Assembly: GCA_009694025.1 (NCBI GenBank)
Contig: SHVZ01000033.1
Coordinates: 1-34,604, forward strand
Direction: 5' to 3'
Length of the DNA: 34,604 bases
Origin: Alphaproteobacteria bacterium
Lineage (GTDB): Bacteria > Pseudomonadota > Alphaproteobacteria > SHVZ01
A program made the position numbers and the translations under genes. This document shows positions 15,860 through 25,382 of this stretch, in pieces. Below the pieces are notes generated by a model. That model was given only the letters and a program-made list of their open reading frames with translations, was not told the DNA's origin and did not search any database. Each line of letters begins with the position of its first letter. The stretch's first letter is position 1.

Positions 15860-18280
15860 CTATGCCCGCATGCGAGCGCCGGTCGGATCGTGCGGCGATG
15901 GAGCGATCACCTTGGCCCGGCGTTCCACGCCGACGACATGCACCGAGAGCTCGGTGCCGGCCGCGCAATGCTGCTTGTCGACGAGCGCCATGGCGATGCT
16001 CTTGCCCAGCGTATGGCCATAGGCGCCGGAGGTCACGTAGCCGACCCGCTCACCGTCGCGCCAGACCGGCTCGTAGCCCGATCCGTCGGCGTCTCCTGCC
16101 ACCACCTCCAGCGTGACCAGGCGCCGCTTGGCGGTGCCGTGCTCGTACTCCTTGAGCGCGGCCTCGCGTCCGACGAAACCCGGCTTGTCGAAGGCGATCC
16201 AGCGATCGAGCCCGGTCATGCCGGGCGTATAGGTCTGGGTGAACTCGCGCAGCCAGAGCCCGAACGACTTCTCGATGCGAAGGCTGAGCAGCGCGTTGAA
16301 GCCGTACTCGGTCATGCCGAAGTCGGCCCCTGCCTTCTTGAGCGTGCGGTAGAGCGTCAGGTGCTCGGAGGCCGGCACGTTGATCTCGTAGCCGAGCTCG
16401 CCGGCGACCGAGAGCCGGCCGACCTTGGCGCGCATCATGCTGACGTCGAGCTCCCGGCATCCCATGAAACGGAAGCCCGTATTCGACACGTCGGCATTGT
16501 GGACCACGGCCTCGAGCAGCTCGCGCGACCTGGGCCCTGAGAGCGAGAAGCCGACCCATTCATCGGAGATGTCGCGGATCGAGACGCCATCCTCGACGTG
16601 ATCGTTGAACCACCGCATATGCCATTGCCGAAGGTAGTAGGAGCCCATGATCCAGAAGCTGCCGTCGCCCCAGTTGAACACCGAGAGATCGCCCCTGAGC
16701 CTGCCCGAGGGCGACAGCATGGGCGCCAGCGCACAGCGCCCGGGAGCGGGCAGGCGCGATGCCATCACGCGGTCGAGCCAACGCTCGGCCTTCGGTCCCT
16801 TGACCTCGTATCGGGAGAAGCCGGAGATATCGAGGAGGCCGACGCTCTCCCGCGTCTTCCGGCACTCCTCGCCGACGATGTCATGTGCGTTCGAGCGCTT
16901 GAGCGTCGGCTTCTCCACGAACGCCGGCGACGGGGCGAAGTAGATCGGGACTTCGAGCCCCCACAGCACGCCCCAGCGGGCGCCGTTCCTGGTCATCGTC
17001 TCATACGCCGGCGCGGTCCTGAGCGGCCGGCCGGCGGGAAGCTGCTCGTTGGGATAGGTCATGACGAACCGCCGCGAGTAGAACTGCCCCGTCGTCTGCC
17101 GGAGGTACTCGCGGTTCGCGGCCCAGCCGCCATAGCGGGCGATGTCCATGCCGTAGATGTCGGTCGAGGCCTCGCCCTTGACCATCATCTCGGCAAGGCT
17201 GAGCCCCACGCCGCCACCCTGCAGGAATCCGGCCATCACGCCGCAAGCGGTCCAGTAGTTCGGCACCCCCGGCGCCGGACCCACCAGCGGGTTGCCGTCC
17301 GGCGTGAAGGTGAAGGAGCCGTTGACCCATTTCTTGATGCCGACGCGTTCGAGGCAGGGAAAGCGCTTGAACCCGATCTCCAGCTCCGGCGCGATACGGT
17401 CGACGTCCTCCTGGTTCAGCTCGATGCCGAAATCCCACGGGGCGCCTTCCATGTTCCAGTGCTTGAAGTTCCTCTCGTAAAGGCCGACCAGCAGCCCCTT
17501 GCCCTCCTGGCGCGTGTAGGTGAAACCCTCGAGATCGACGATCAGCGGCAGTTCGTCCTTCATCGCCGCGATCTCGGGGATCGTCTCGGTTACCAGGTAG
17601 TGGTGCTCCATCGGCGTCACCGGCAGATCGAGCCCGACCATCAAGCCGACCTGCTTGGCCCAGAGGCCGGCGCAATTGACCACGTGCTCGCAAGCGATCG
17701 TACCCTTCTCGGTGACGACCTCCCAGGTGCGGTTCGGCTTTCGATGCAGCTCCAGCACGCGGTTGTGCTCGATGATCTGGGCGCCGCGCTTCCTCGCGGC
17801 ACCGGCATAGGCGTAGGTGGCGCCATAGGTGTCGATATGGCCCTCGTTGACGTCGTAGAGCCCGCCGAGAACGTCGCTCACGTCCATGAGGGGCCACATG
17901 GCCTTGATCTCGTCCGGCGTCACCAGGCGCGCGGTGTCGATGCCCATGGTCTGGAAGATCCGGTATGCCGCCTTGAGCCATTCCCAGCGCTCCGGTGCGC
18001 TCGCCACGTTGATGCCGCCGGTCATGTGCAGCCCGACGTCCTGGCCGGACTCGGCCTGAATCTCCTTGAACAGCTTGATCGTGTAGGACTGAAGCGCCGC
18101 GATGTTGGGATCGGCGTTGAGCGCGTGGAATATGCCGGCCGCATGCCAGCTCGATCCCGATGTCAGCACGCTCCGCTCGATCAGCGCGATGTCGGTCCAG
18201 CCGAGCTTCGCCAGATGGTAGAGGACGGAGCAGCCGACGACGCCACCGCCGATGACGACGACCCGATAATGCGATTTCAT
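15860..18280 (-). CDS. dimethylglycine/sarcosine dehydrogenase-like FAD protein with GcvT domain
   Basis: A two-domain flavoenzyme of 806 residues that oxidatively demethylates N-methyl amino acids, passing the one-carbon unit to tetrahydrofolate. The N-terminal DAO domain opens with the FAD-binding VVIGGGVVGCSV and contains SGSSWHAAG, whose His46 aligns with the histidine that covalently holds FAD in mammalian DMGDH. The middle FAO region ends near residue 430. A C-terminal aminomethyltransferase (GcvT) domain follows, with GRLRGDLSVFNWG and RIEKSFGLWLREFTQTYTPGMTGLDRWI, then a GcvT_C barrel. The ATG at 18280 is preferred; a GTG at 18298 adds six residues. It runs toward the Rieske gene. Sarcosine, dimethylglycine or another N-methyl compound may be the substrate; pairing with the Rieske oxygenase suggests successive demethylation (inference). 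Confidence 0.92.
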   Translation of the reverse strand: MKSHYRVVVIGGGVVGCSVLYHLAKLGWTDIALIERSVLTSGSSWHAAGIFHALNADPNIAALQSYTIKLFKEIQAESGQDVGLHMTGGINVASAPERWEWLKAAYRIFQTMGIDTARLVTPDEIKAMWPLMDVSDVLGGLYDVNEGHIDTYGATYAYAGAARKRGAQIIEHNRVLELHRKPNRTWEVVTEKGTIACEHVVNCAGLWAKQVGLMVGLDLPVTPMEHHYLVTETIPEIAAMKDELPLIVDLEGFTYTRQEGKGLLVGLYERNFKHWNMEGAPWDFGIELNQEDVDRIAPELEIGFKRFPCLERVGIKKWVNGSFTFTPDGNPLVGPAPGVPNYWTACGVMAGFLQGGGVGLSLAEMMVKGEASTDIYGMDIARYGGWAANREYLRQTTGQFYSRRFVMTYPNEQLPAGRPLRTAPAYETMTRNGARWGVLWGLEVPIYFAPSPAFVEKPTLKRSNAHDIVGEECRKTRESVGLLDISGFSRYEVKGPKAERWLDRVMASRLPAPGRCALAPMLSPSGRLRGDLSVFNWGDGSFWIMGSYYLRQWHMRWFNDHVEDGVSIRDISDEWVGFSLSGPRSRELLEAVVHNADVSNTGFRFMGCRELDVSMMRAKVGRLSVAGELGYEINVPASEHLTLYRTLKKAGADFGMTEYGFNALLSLRIEKSFGLWLREFTQTYTPGMTGLDRWIAFDKPGFVGREAALKEYEHGTAKRRLVTLEVVAGDADGSGYEPVWRDGERVGYVTSGAYGHTLGKSIAMALVDKQHCAAGTELSVHVVGVERRAKVIAPSPHDPTGARMRA

Positions 18281-18391
18281 GGAGGTTTCCAAAGCCACGG
18301 CAGGGAAGCACTCTAGCCAAGCCGCGGGTCATCGAACAGGCGGTGCCGTGGAATAGGACCCGCGGTGGCGCATCGCGGCTCGACTACGATG

Positions 18392-19375
18392 TCAGTGGCC
18401 TTTCAGGGCAGGCGGCGTGACGCCGGGCGGCCAGAACCGGCACGACACCCCGTGCCCCGGTCCCACCTCGTGCCATGCCGGCATCCCGCCCGCCGCGTGG
18501 TCCTCGCCGAACACGCACGGCCCGGTCTCGCCGTCGCGCCCGCGGAACTGCGGCTCCGGGGAGGACTCCGCGAGCTTCGCGCGCTGTCGTGCCGGATCAG
18601 GGATCGGCACCGCATCCAACAGGTTGCGCGTGTACGGGTGCACCGGGCTGTCGTACACTCGGGCCGCGTCGCCGAGCTCGACGATCCGCCCGCCGTACAT
18701 CACCGCCACCCGGTGCGCGACTGCGCGCACGACCGCCAGATCGTGTGCGATGAACAGATACGACAGGCGCAGCTTGTCCTGAAGGTCGTGCAGCAGGTCG
18801 ACGATCTGGGCCTGGGTCCGCACGTCGACCGCCGACACCGGTTCGTCGCAGACGACGAAGTCCGGGTTGACCGCCAGCGCACGGGCAATGACGATCCGCT
18901 GCCGCTGCCCGCCGGAGAACTCGTGCGGATAGCGGGGCACAACCGCCGGATCCATGCCGACCAGCGTCATCAGCTCCGCCACCCGCTCGGCGATCCGTTG
19001 CGAAGGCACCGACCGGTGCACGGTCAGCGGCTCGGCGAGGATCTGCGCGATCGTCATCCGCGGGTGCAGGCTCGAATACGGGTTCTGCTGCACGAGCTGC
19101 ATGTGCCGGCGCATCCCGCGGACCTGCGCGCGCGACATTGCGGTCAGCTCACGCCCCAGCAGGCGCACCGAGCCGCCGGTCGCCGGCTGGAGCTGCAGGA
19201 TCGCCCGCCCCGCGGTCGTCTTACCCGACCCGGACTCGCCGACCAGTCCGACCGTCCGGCCGGCCTCGATGTCGAAGGAGACCTGGTCGACCGCACGTAC
19301 CGGCGGACGGCCGCGCCGTGCCGGGAAGGTCACGCACAGGTCGCGGACGCGGAGCAGCGGCTCGGCATTCGTCAT
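18392..19375 (-). CDS. peptide ABC transporter ATPase, DppF/OppF type
   Basis: A cytoplasmic ATPase of 327 residues powering the five-gene importer on this strand. Walker A GESGSGKTT is at 46-54, the Q-loop QNPYSSL at about 97, the signature FSGGQ at 153-157 and Walker B VVCDEP with Asp177/Glu178. The family C-terminal extension HPYTRNLLDAVP is present. The cysteine-rich tail usual in OppD/DppF (CxFxxRC...C) is only partly kept: a PCVFGEDHA segment and a final GVSCRFWPPG remain. It overlaps the upstream ATPase gene by 4 bases (ATGA at 19372-19375) and is the last gene of the operon. Confidence 0.94.
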   Translation of the reverse strand: MTNAEPLLRVRDLCVTFPARRGRPPVRAVDQVSFDIEAGRTVGLVGESGSGKTTAGRAILQLQPATGGSVRLLGRELTAMSRAQVRGMRRHMQLVQQNPYSSLHPRMTIAQILAEPLTVHRSVPSQRIAERVAELMTLVGMDPAVVPRYPHEFSGGQRQRIVIARALAVNPDFVVCDEPVSAVDVRTQAQIVDLLHDLQDKLRLSYLFIAHDLAVVRAVAHRVAVMYGGRIVELGDAARVYDSPVHPYTRNLLDAVPIPDPARQRAKLAESSPEPQFRGRDGETGPCVFGEDHAAGGMPAWHEVGPGHGVSCRFWPPGVTPPALKGH

Positions 19376-20193
19376 GCGGTCCGCCTCGCGGTCTCGATCC
19401 TCGGCACGGCGGCCAGCAGCGCCTGGGTGTACGAGTGCCGCGGTCCGGCAAACAGCGCGTCGATCTCGCCGAATTCGACGATCTCGCCGCCGTGCATCAC
19501 GTAGACCCGCTCGACCATTCCGGCGATCACGCCGAAGTCGTGAGTGATCAGCATCAGTGCCATGCCGAGCTCTCTACGCAGCCGCATCAGCAGGCGCAGG
19601 ATCTGCGCCTGGACGGTGACGTCCAGCGCCGTCGTCGGCTCATCGGCGATCAGCAGGTCCGGCTGGCACGACACCGCGATCGCGATCAGCACCCGCTGCC
19701 GCATGCCGCCGGAGAACTGATGCGGATAGTCATCGGCGCGCAGCGCCGGGTCGTGGATACCGACCAGGCCGAGCAGCTCCACGGTGCGCCGCCGCGCCGC
19801 CCGGCGTGAGACGCCGGTGTGGCGGCACAATATGTCGTCGATCTGCGCGCCGACGGTCATCACCGGATTGAGCGAAGCCATCGGGTCCTGGAACACCATC
19901 GCGATGCGCCTCCCGCGCATGTCGCGCATCTCGTGCTCATCGAGGGTCAGCAGGTCCTGGCCACGGAACAAGATGCGGCCGCCCCACTCGACCGACGAGC
20001 CCTCGGGTGCCAGGCGCATGATCGCGCGCGCGGTGACACTCTTGCCGCACCCCGACTCGCCGACGAAGCCGACGGCCTCGCCCGGCGCGATGTCGAACGA
20101 GATGCCCTTCACGACGCGAGACGGCACGCCGTCCAGATTGAACTGCGCGGTGAGATCGCGGACCTGCAGCAGCGTGCCCCGATCGTCCATCAC
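19372..20193 (-). CDS. peptide ABC transporter ATPase, DppD/OppD type (short C-terminus)
   Basis: The partner ATPase, 273 residues from a GTG at 20193, or 272 from the next ATG at 20190, which overlaps the preceding permease stop as TGATG. Walker [10 protein letters not shown] is at 45-53, Q-loop QDPMASLNP at about 102, signature FSGGM at 160-164 and Walker B LLIADEP with Asp184/Glu185. The protein stops shortly after [12 protein letters not shown] and so lacks the 40-60 residue cysteine-containing tail of typical DppD (about 325 residues). The catalytic core is complete, so it should hydrolyse ATP. The tail may have been lost or was never present in this branch. Confidence 0.94.
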   Translation of the reverse strand: MMDDRGTLLQVRDLTAQFNLDGVPSRVVKGISFDIAPGEAVGFVGESGCGKSVTARAIMRLAPEGSSVEWGGRILFRGQDLLTLDEHEMRDMRGRRIAMVFQDPMASLNPVMTVGAQIDDILCRHTGVSRRAARRRTVELLGLVGIHDPALRADDYPHQFSGGMRQRVLIAIAVSCQPDLLIADEPTTALDVTVQAQILRLLMRLRRELGMALMLITHDFGVIAGMVERVYVMHGGEIVEFGEIDALFAGPRHSYTQALLAAVPRIETARRTA

Positions 20194-21050
20194 CGGCTTC
20201 CCACGTCGAGCTTCTCGCGCAGGCCGTTGGCCAGCACGATGAACGTCAGAGAGGCGAAGACGATCGCGACGGCCGGACCAATCACGGTCAGCGGCGCGAG
20301 CTCCATGAACTGCCGCGCCTCGGCGAGCATGCTGCCCCAGTTCGGATCGGGCGGGGGCGGCCCCAGGCCCAGGAACGACAGCGCGGTCACCGTGAAGATC
20401 GTGTTCGCCAGGATCAGGCTGGTCTGGACCAGGATCGGCGACACGACCATCGGCAGCACGTGGCGGAGCGCGATCGCGAACTCCCCGACGCCGACGCTGC
20501 GGGCGGCTTCAACATGGTCCCAGCGCTTGACGCTGAGCACCGGACCGCGCACCACCCGGGCCATCGCCGGCGTGTAGACGACGGCGATCGTCAGGATCAG
20601 GTTCCTCACCGTCGGCCCCAGCGCCGCGACCACCGCGATCGCCAGCAGGAAGACCGGGAACGCGAAGACGACGTCGAGCACGCGCATGATCGCAAGGTCG
20701 ACGCGCCCGCCGATATAGCCGGACACGAGGCCGAGAACCAGCCCCGCCGCCAGCGCCAGCGCGACGGCGACGAAGGTGATCAGCAGCGTGCTGCGGCCGC
20801 CGACGATCAGGCGGCTGAGCAGGTCGCGGCCGATGGAATCCGTGCCGAGCCAGTGCATCGCGGTCGGCCCGGCCAGCGAGTCGGGCGAGGTCTTCGACGG
20901 GCTGTACGGCGCGATCAGCGGCCCGAATGCGGCGATCGCCAGCAGCGCGATCAGCATCGCCAGCCCGATCGTCACCAGCAGCCGGCCGCGGGGCCGCTTG
21001 CGGGCCGGCGCCGTGGCCTGTGTCGCGTCGGGCGGCGGCAGGTCAATCAT
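20190..21050 (-). CDS. peptide ABC transporter permease, DppC type
   Basis: An inner-membrane permease of 286 residues. The ATG at 21050 is preferred because it overlaps the upstream permease stop by 8 nt and AGGGTG lies 6 nt ahead; an earlier ATG at 21077 adds nine residues. The DppC signature MHWLGTDSIGRDLLSRL follows the first helix. The EAA loop is WDHVEAARSVGVGEFA, and ALSFLGLGPPPPDPNWG is the usual C-terminal motif. It differs clearly from the DppC-type protein at 2769-3662, so the two importers are not recent duplicates. Confidence 0.93.
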   Translation of the reverse strand: MIDLPPPDATQATAPARKRPRGRLLVTIGLAMLIALLAIAAFGPLIAPYSPSKTSPDSLAGPTAMHWLGTDSIGRDLLSRLIVGGRSTLLITFVAVALALAAGLVLGLVSGYIGGRVDLAIMRVLDVVFAFPVFLLAIAVVAALGPTVRNLILTIAVVYTPAMARVVRGPVLSVKRWDHVEAARSVGVGEFAIALRHVLPMVVSPILVQTSLILANTIFTVTALSFLGLGPPPPDPNWGSMLAEARQFMELAPLTVIGPAVAIVFASLTFIVLANGLREKLDVGSR

Positions 21051-21987
21051 ACGACACCCTGGCGTCGACCCGGGCATAGGCGATGTCGACCAGGACGTTC
21101 ATCATCAGCACGATCGTCGAGGAGACCAGCACGATCGCCTGGATCACCGGATAGTCCCGCCGGCTGACCGAATCGAACAGGTACTGCCCCATGCCCGGAA
21201 TGGTGAAGATCGTCTCGATCAGGATGCTGCCGCCGAGCAGCGCCGCGAGCTGCAGGCCGGTCACCGTGATCACCGGCGTCAGCGCGTTCCGCACCAGGTA
21301 GTTGCCGAGGATGGTCCGGGCGAGAAGGCCCTTGGCCCTGGCGACCATCACGTAGTCCTGGCTCGACACCTCGAGCACCGCGGCCCGGGTGTTCTCCGAG
21401 ATCGTCACCGACACCGTCAATGCCAGCGCCAGCGCCGGCAGCAGGAGACTGCCGACATTGGCGAGCGGGTCGGTCGCGAAGGGAACGTAGTTGAAGATTC
21501 CGACCGTCGGGAAATAGAGCCCGAACAGCAGCACCATCAGCGTCGCGACGACGAAGTTCGGCACCGCCAGCAGGAGGCTGTTCAGGCCCCGGACGATCCA
21601 GTCGGTCCGCCCGCGCAGGCGTGCCGAGGCGAGCCCTGTGGTGGCCCCCATCGCCATCGCCAGCAGGCCGGCGATCATCGTCAGCTCGGCGGTCACCGCC
21701 AGCCTGGGCAGCAGCTCGCCCGCCACCGGTTTCCTGGTGGCGAACGAGTGGCCGAGGTCGCCGGCGAGCGCGTTGCCGAGCCAGATCCCGTATTGCTCCC
21801 AGATCGGCCGGTCGAGCCCCAGGTTACGCCGGGTGGTGCGGAGAACCTCATCCGAAACCGCCGTCGTGCCGGCTGCGGCCAGCGCGAAGTCACCCGGCAA
21901 GGCACGCATCAGCCCGAACGCGACCATCGAGACGCCGAGCAGGATCGGCACCGTCAGCGAGAGGCGGACGAGCACCATGCGTAACAT
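21043..21987 (-). CDS. peptide ABC transporter permease, DppB type
   Basis: A DppB-family permease of 314 residues pairing with the preceding entry. ALPGDFALA near residue 30 replaces the usual PGDPA, and the EAA loop reads DYVMVARAKGLLART. FTIPGMGQYLF and RRDYPVIQAIVL are the family's C-terminal motifs. It starts 36 nt after the binding-protein stop and ends overlapping the DppC-type start, consistent with one transcription unit reading right to left. Confidence 0.93.
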   Translation of the reverse strand: MLRMVLVRLSLTVPILLGVSMVAFGLMRALPGDFALAAAGTTAVSDEVLRTTRRNLGLDRPIWEQYGIWLGNALAGDLGHSFATRKPVAGELLPRLAVTAELTMIAGLLAMAMGATTGLASARLRGRTDWIVRGLNSLLLAVPNFVVATLMVLLFGLYFPTVGIFNYVPFATDPLANVGSLLLPALALALTVSVTISENTRAAVLEVSSQDYVMVARAKGLLARTILGNYLVRNALTPVITVTGLQLAALLGGSILIETIFTIPGMGQYLFDSVSRRDYPVIQAIVLVSSTIVLMMNVLVDIAYARVDARVSYD

Positions 21988-22023
21988 TGGCTCGTCCGCC
22001 GTCGGTTGCCGCTCTCGGCGAGG

Positions 22024-23604
22024 CTACTTGTCTAACCAGGCGGTTCGCACGAAGCTGCGGATGTTGGCGGCCAGCGCGACGTAGCCCTTGGCGTAGCCCC
22101 ACCACGCTTCCCAGCGCAGCGGGTACTGGTAGATGTCGAGCACATAGGCCTGATCGGCGATGCGCTTCTGGATCGCCATGTAGGCGGCGGCCCGCTTCGC
22201 CGGGTCGAGGAGCGTGCGGGCGTCGACGATCATCTTGTCGAGCTCGGTGTCGGCCATGCCCTGGGCCTTGCCCGAGGGGTTGGTCGAGAGCATCCGCGAG
22301 ACGATCGCGTCCGGATCGGGGCTCCAGCTCAGCGCTACCGACAGCAGCGTCGGGTACTCGCCCTTGAGCCACATCTGGATCAGGGGCGCGGTCTCCATCG
22401 GCTTGATCGCGACCTTGATGCCGGCCTCGGCCCATTGCTGCTGCAGGATCTGCGCGCAGCTCACGTCCAGCGGATTGGCCGCGACCACGATGTATTCGCC
22501 GAGGTCGATGCCGCTCGGATATCCGGCGTCCGCCAGCAGCTTCTTCGCCTCGGCCGCGCTGGTCTTGTAGTAAGGCATCTCGCCGACGCCGTCGTAGCCG
22601 CCGACATGGCTCTCGGGCACCATCGCCGCGACCTTGCCCGAGCCGCCGAGCACGGTCTCCAGGCAGGCCTTGCGGTCGGTCGCCAGGCTGAGGGCGCGGC
22701 GCACGCGCACGTCGTTGAGGGGCTTCGCCTTCATGTTCATCCACACCGGGAAGGTCCGGGTGGTCTTGCCCGGCGCCGACACCAGGTCGGGCGCGGTCCT
22801 GACGATCTGCGCCGAGACCTTGGGGTCCTTGAACCAGGTCATGTCGATCGCCTTCGAGCGCAGCGCCGAGGTGATCGACGCCTGGTCCTTGAAGAAGCGG
22901 AACACGACGGTATCGAGATAGGGCTGGCCCCTCTCGTAGTAGTTGGGGTTGGCCTTCAGCGTGCACTGCTGGTTCGGTTCATAGGAGACGAAGGTGAACG
23001 GGCCGGTGCCGACCGGCTTGGTGGCGAGGTCGGAGACGCCGCGGGGCACGATGACGCCGACCGGATTGGTCGCCAGATAGTTGAGGAAGGCGGCGTTCGG
23101 CGCGTTCAGCTCGAAGCGCACCGTCATCGGATCGACCACGGTGACCGACTTGATGGCGGAGAAGATCGTCAGGTTCGGGCTCGCGGTCGCCGGGTTCAGG
23201 ATCCGCTCGAACGTGTATTTCACGTCCTCGGCATCGAAGGCCTGCCCGTTGTGGAACTTAACGCCGCCGCGGAGCCGGAAGACGTAGGTGGTGTCGTTCG
23301 GCTGCTCGTAGCCGGCGGCGAGGTCCGGCTCGATCTTCATGTCGGCGTTCCACCGGAGCAGCCCGGTGTAGAGCAGCGAGGTCATGTCATAAGACGAGAA
23401 TGCCGTCAGGGTGCCGGGATCGAACCCGATCGGGTCCGCATCCGCGCCGATCGTAAGCGTGCCGCCGCGCTTGGGCGCAGCGCCGCCTTGGGCGAAGGCG
23501 AACGGGCTGACGCCCATCGCGCCGGCGGCCAGCGTCAGGCGCAGCAGGCTGCGTCGTGCGAGCGCGTGCCGGAAGATCGGTTCCATGGAATTGCCTTTCG
23601 ACAT
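22024..23604 (-). CDS. peptide ABC transporter solute-binding protein (SBP_bac_5)
   Basis: The periplasmic binding component of the complete importer, 526 residues. GGGGGAG sits about 8 nt before the ATG at 23604. The N-terminus carries a twin arginine (residues 17-18 in ARRSLLRLT) before a hydrophobic stretch ending AFA near 38, so export by Tat is possible, though a Sec signal is not excluded. The family features LRGGVKFHNGQAFDAEDVKYTFERI and PVGTGPFTFVSYEPN are intact. It is the first gene of the operon reading leftward, and its promoter is expected in the 193-bp spacer shared with the divergent M81 metallopeptidase gene. That arrangement suggests peptide or amide import feeding the hydrolase (inference). 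Confidence 0.94.
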   Translation of the reverse strand: MSKGNSMEPIFRHALARRSLLRLTLAAGAMGVSPFAFAQGGAAPKRGGTLTIGADADPIGFDPGTLTAFSSYDMTSLLYTGLLRWNADMKIEPDLAAGYEQPNDTTYVFRLRGGVKFHNGQAFDAEDVKYTFERILNPATASPNLTIFSAIKSVTVVDPMTVRFELNAPNAAFLNYLATNPVGVIVPRGVSDLATKPVGTGPFTFVSYEPNQQCTLKANPNYYERGQPYLDTVVFRFFKDQASITSALRSKAIDMTWFKDPKVSAQIVRTAPDLVSAPGKTTRTFPVWMNMKAKPLNDVRVRRALSLATDRKACLETVLGGSGKVAAMVPESHVGGYDGVGEMPYYKTSAAEAKKLLADAGYPSGIDLGEYIVVAANPLDVSCAQILQQQWAEAGIKVAIKPMETAPLIQMWLKGEYPTLLSVALSWSPDPDAIVSRMLSTNPSGKAQGMADTELDKMIVDARTLLDPAKRAAAYMAIQKRIADQAYVLDIYQYPLRWEAWWGYAKGYVALAANIRSFVRTAWLDK

Positions 23605-23797
23605 GGTGGGGCTCCCCCTGTTCCTTCGCGAAGATGGACTAGGTTATCAGTAACGGGCCGGTCGGCAACCGGCAGGCGCCGGCCGTGAAATCCGTGCCGG
23701 CATGGCCTGTCGCATTCCGCCGCGGGGCGAATGTGCCTGGAAAACAGGGGCCATACCGTTAAGACAAGGACGCCAGCGCCCAGGAGGTCCGCCCCAG
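23605..23797. promoter_or_regulatory. divergent promoter region of ABC operon and M81 peptidase gene
   Basis: A 193-bp spacer between divergent genes that must contain both promoters. AGGAGG at 23782-23787 is the Shine-Dalgarno of the right gene, with a 10-nt spacing. No confident -35/-10 pair or operator was identified. The shared control region is the main hint that the importer and the hydrolase belong together. Confidence 0.4.
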
Positions 23798-25282
23798 ATG
23801 ATCCGCATCGCCACCGCCGGCTTCAGTCACGAATCGAACACCTTCTCGTCGGTGCCGGCAAGCCTCGACAAGTTCCAACGCTACGGCATCCTCGAAGGTG
23901 AGGCGATCACCAAGGAATATGCGACCTCGCAGTCGACGCTGGCCGGGTTCTACGCTGCCGCCGCCGAGGACCCCGAGGTCGAGCTGGTGCCGCTCTTCTT
24001 CACCCGCCTGACGCCGATGGCGGCCCTCACCGACGAGGCGATCAGGCACATCCTCGACCGCATCGTCGCGCTCCTCAAGGAGAAGGGCCCGTGGGACGCG
24101 GTCCTGCTGCCCCAGCACGGGGCCGCGGTGTCGGAGACCTGGCCGGACGCCGATGGCGAGCTGATCCGCCGGGTGCGCGAGACGGTCGGCCCCAAGGTGC
24201 CGATCGGCGTCGCCCTCGACATGCATGCCAACGTGTCGAGGCAGATGATCGAGAACGCCGACATCACCACCGTCTATCAGACCAATCCGCATATCGACAC
24301 GCGCGAGAAGGCGCTCGAATGCGCGCGCCTGGTGCTGCGCCAGGTCAGGGGTGAGATCCGGCCGACGACCGCGCTGGCGACCCCTCCCTTGCTGGTCAAC
24401 ATCCTGAACCAGGGCACCGACGACGCGCCGATGTCGGAACTGATCCGGATCGCCGACGAGCAGAGGAAGCGTCCGGGCGTGCTCACGCTCAGCGTGGTCG
24501 AGGGCTATCCCTATGCCGACGTCGCCGAGATGGGCATGTCCTTCATCGCCGTGACCGACAACGACCCGGCACTGGCCGAGGAGATCGCAAAGACGCTGGC
24601 CGACGCGGCGTGGTCGATGAGGGAAGCGCTCAACACCGGCGGTACGCCGGTCGACGCGGCGCTCATCCGCGCCAGGGCCGCGAACGTCAATCCGGTGGTG
24701 CTGTTCGACGTCGGCGACAATGTCGGCGGCGGCGGCCCGGCCGACTCGACCCTGATCCTGCATGCAGCGAGGCGCCTCGGCGTCCCCGGCCTGATGCAGG
24801 CGCTCGGCGACGCCGACGGCGTCGAGGCCTGCGAGAAGGCCGGGGTCGGCGGGCGGGTCGAGCTCGCGGTCGGCGGCAAGATCGACGGCCGGCACGGCAA
24901 GCCCTTCCCGATCAGGGGCATCGTCACCGCGCTGTCGGACGGACGCTACGAGGAGACCGGCCCGGTGCATGGCGGCTTCCGCTTCTTCAACGACGGACCC
25001 AGCGCCGCGATCAAGACCGACGACGGCTGGACCATCGTGCTGACCACGCGCGGCGTCGGCTCGTCCAGTCTTCAGCAGTTCCGCACGCTCGGCATCGAAC
25101 CGAAGAACGCGAAGATCATCGTCGCCAAGGGTGTTCATTCGCCGCGCCCGGCGATGGAGCCGATCGCGCGCGAGATGATCTGGGTTGCAACCCCCGGGGT
25201 CACCACGGCCGATCTCACCACCTTTACCTACCGTCACCGGCGGGTGCCGTTGTATCCGCTGGAGCCGGATGTGAAATTCTAG
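23798..25282 (+). CDS. M81-family metallopeptidase (MlrC-like)
   Basis: A cytoplasmic metal-dependent hydrolase of 494 residues, related to microcystinase MlrC, which cleaves linear microcystin peptides. The ATG at 23798 is chosen over an upstream in-frame ATG at 23702 because of the strong AGGAGG and because family members begin at this MIRIATAGFSHESNTF. Likely metal and active-site residues by family pattern are Glu12 (HESNTF), His107 (PQHGAA), Asp141 and His143 (DMHAN) and His166 (NPHID). The C-terminal MlrC domain contains DVGDNVGGGGPADST. Most family members occur outside cyanotoxin degraders and have unknown peptide or amide substrates, so microcystin is not implied. It lies divergently from a peptide importer and near two CocE-type hydrolases. 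Confidence 0.94.
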   Translation: MIRIATAGFSHESNTFSSVPASLDKFQRYGILEGEAITKEYATSQSTLAGFYAAAAEDPEVELVPLFFTRLTPMAALTDEAIRHILDRIVALLKEKGPWDAVLLPQHGAAVSETWPDADGELIRRVRETVGPKVPIGVALDMHANVSRQMIENADITTVYQTNPHIDTREKALECARLVLRQVRGEIRPTTALATPPLLVNILNQGTDDAPMSELIRIADEQRKRPGVLTLSVVEGYPYADVAEMGMSFIAVTDNDPALAEEIAKTLADAAWSMREALNTGGTPVDAALIRARAANVNPVVLFDVGDNVGGGGPADSTLILHAARRLGVPGLMQALGDADGVEACEKAGVGGRVELAVGGKIDGRHGKPFPIRGIVTALSDGRYEETGPVHGGFRFFNDGPSAAIKTDDGWTIVLTTRGVGSSSLQQFRTLGIEPKNAKIIVAKGVHSPRPAMEPIAREMIWVATPGVTTADLTTFTYRHRRVPLYPLEPDVKF

Positions 25283-25382
25283 CCAGAGGAACTCGATGCG
25301 GGCAGACGCGCCCTCGCGACCGGCAGGCGGCTTCTGACGTCGAAGTCGGCTCGCGGATCGACCTTTCATCGTTCCCCGGTCG

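Noticed and set aside
16598..18316. 572-codon forward open frame opposite the DMGDH-like gene
   Set aside because: Same pattern of antisense shadow; no motif recognised.
23798..25282. Dedicated microcystin degradation enzyme
   Set aside because: No mlrA, mlrB or mlrD genes are present, and M81 proteins are widespread in bacteria with other, unknown substrates.
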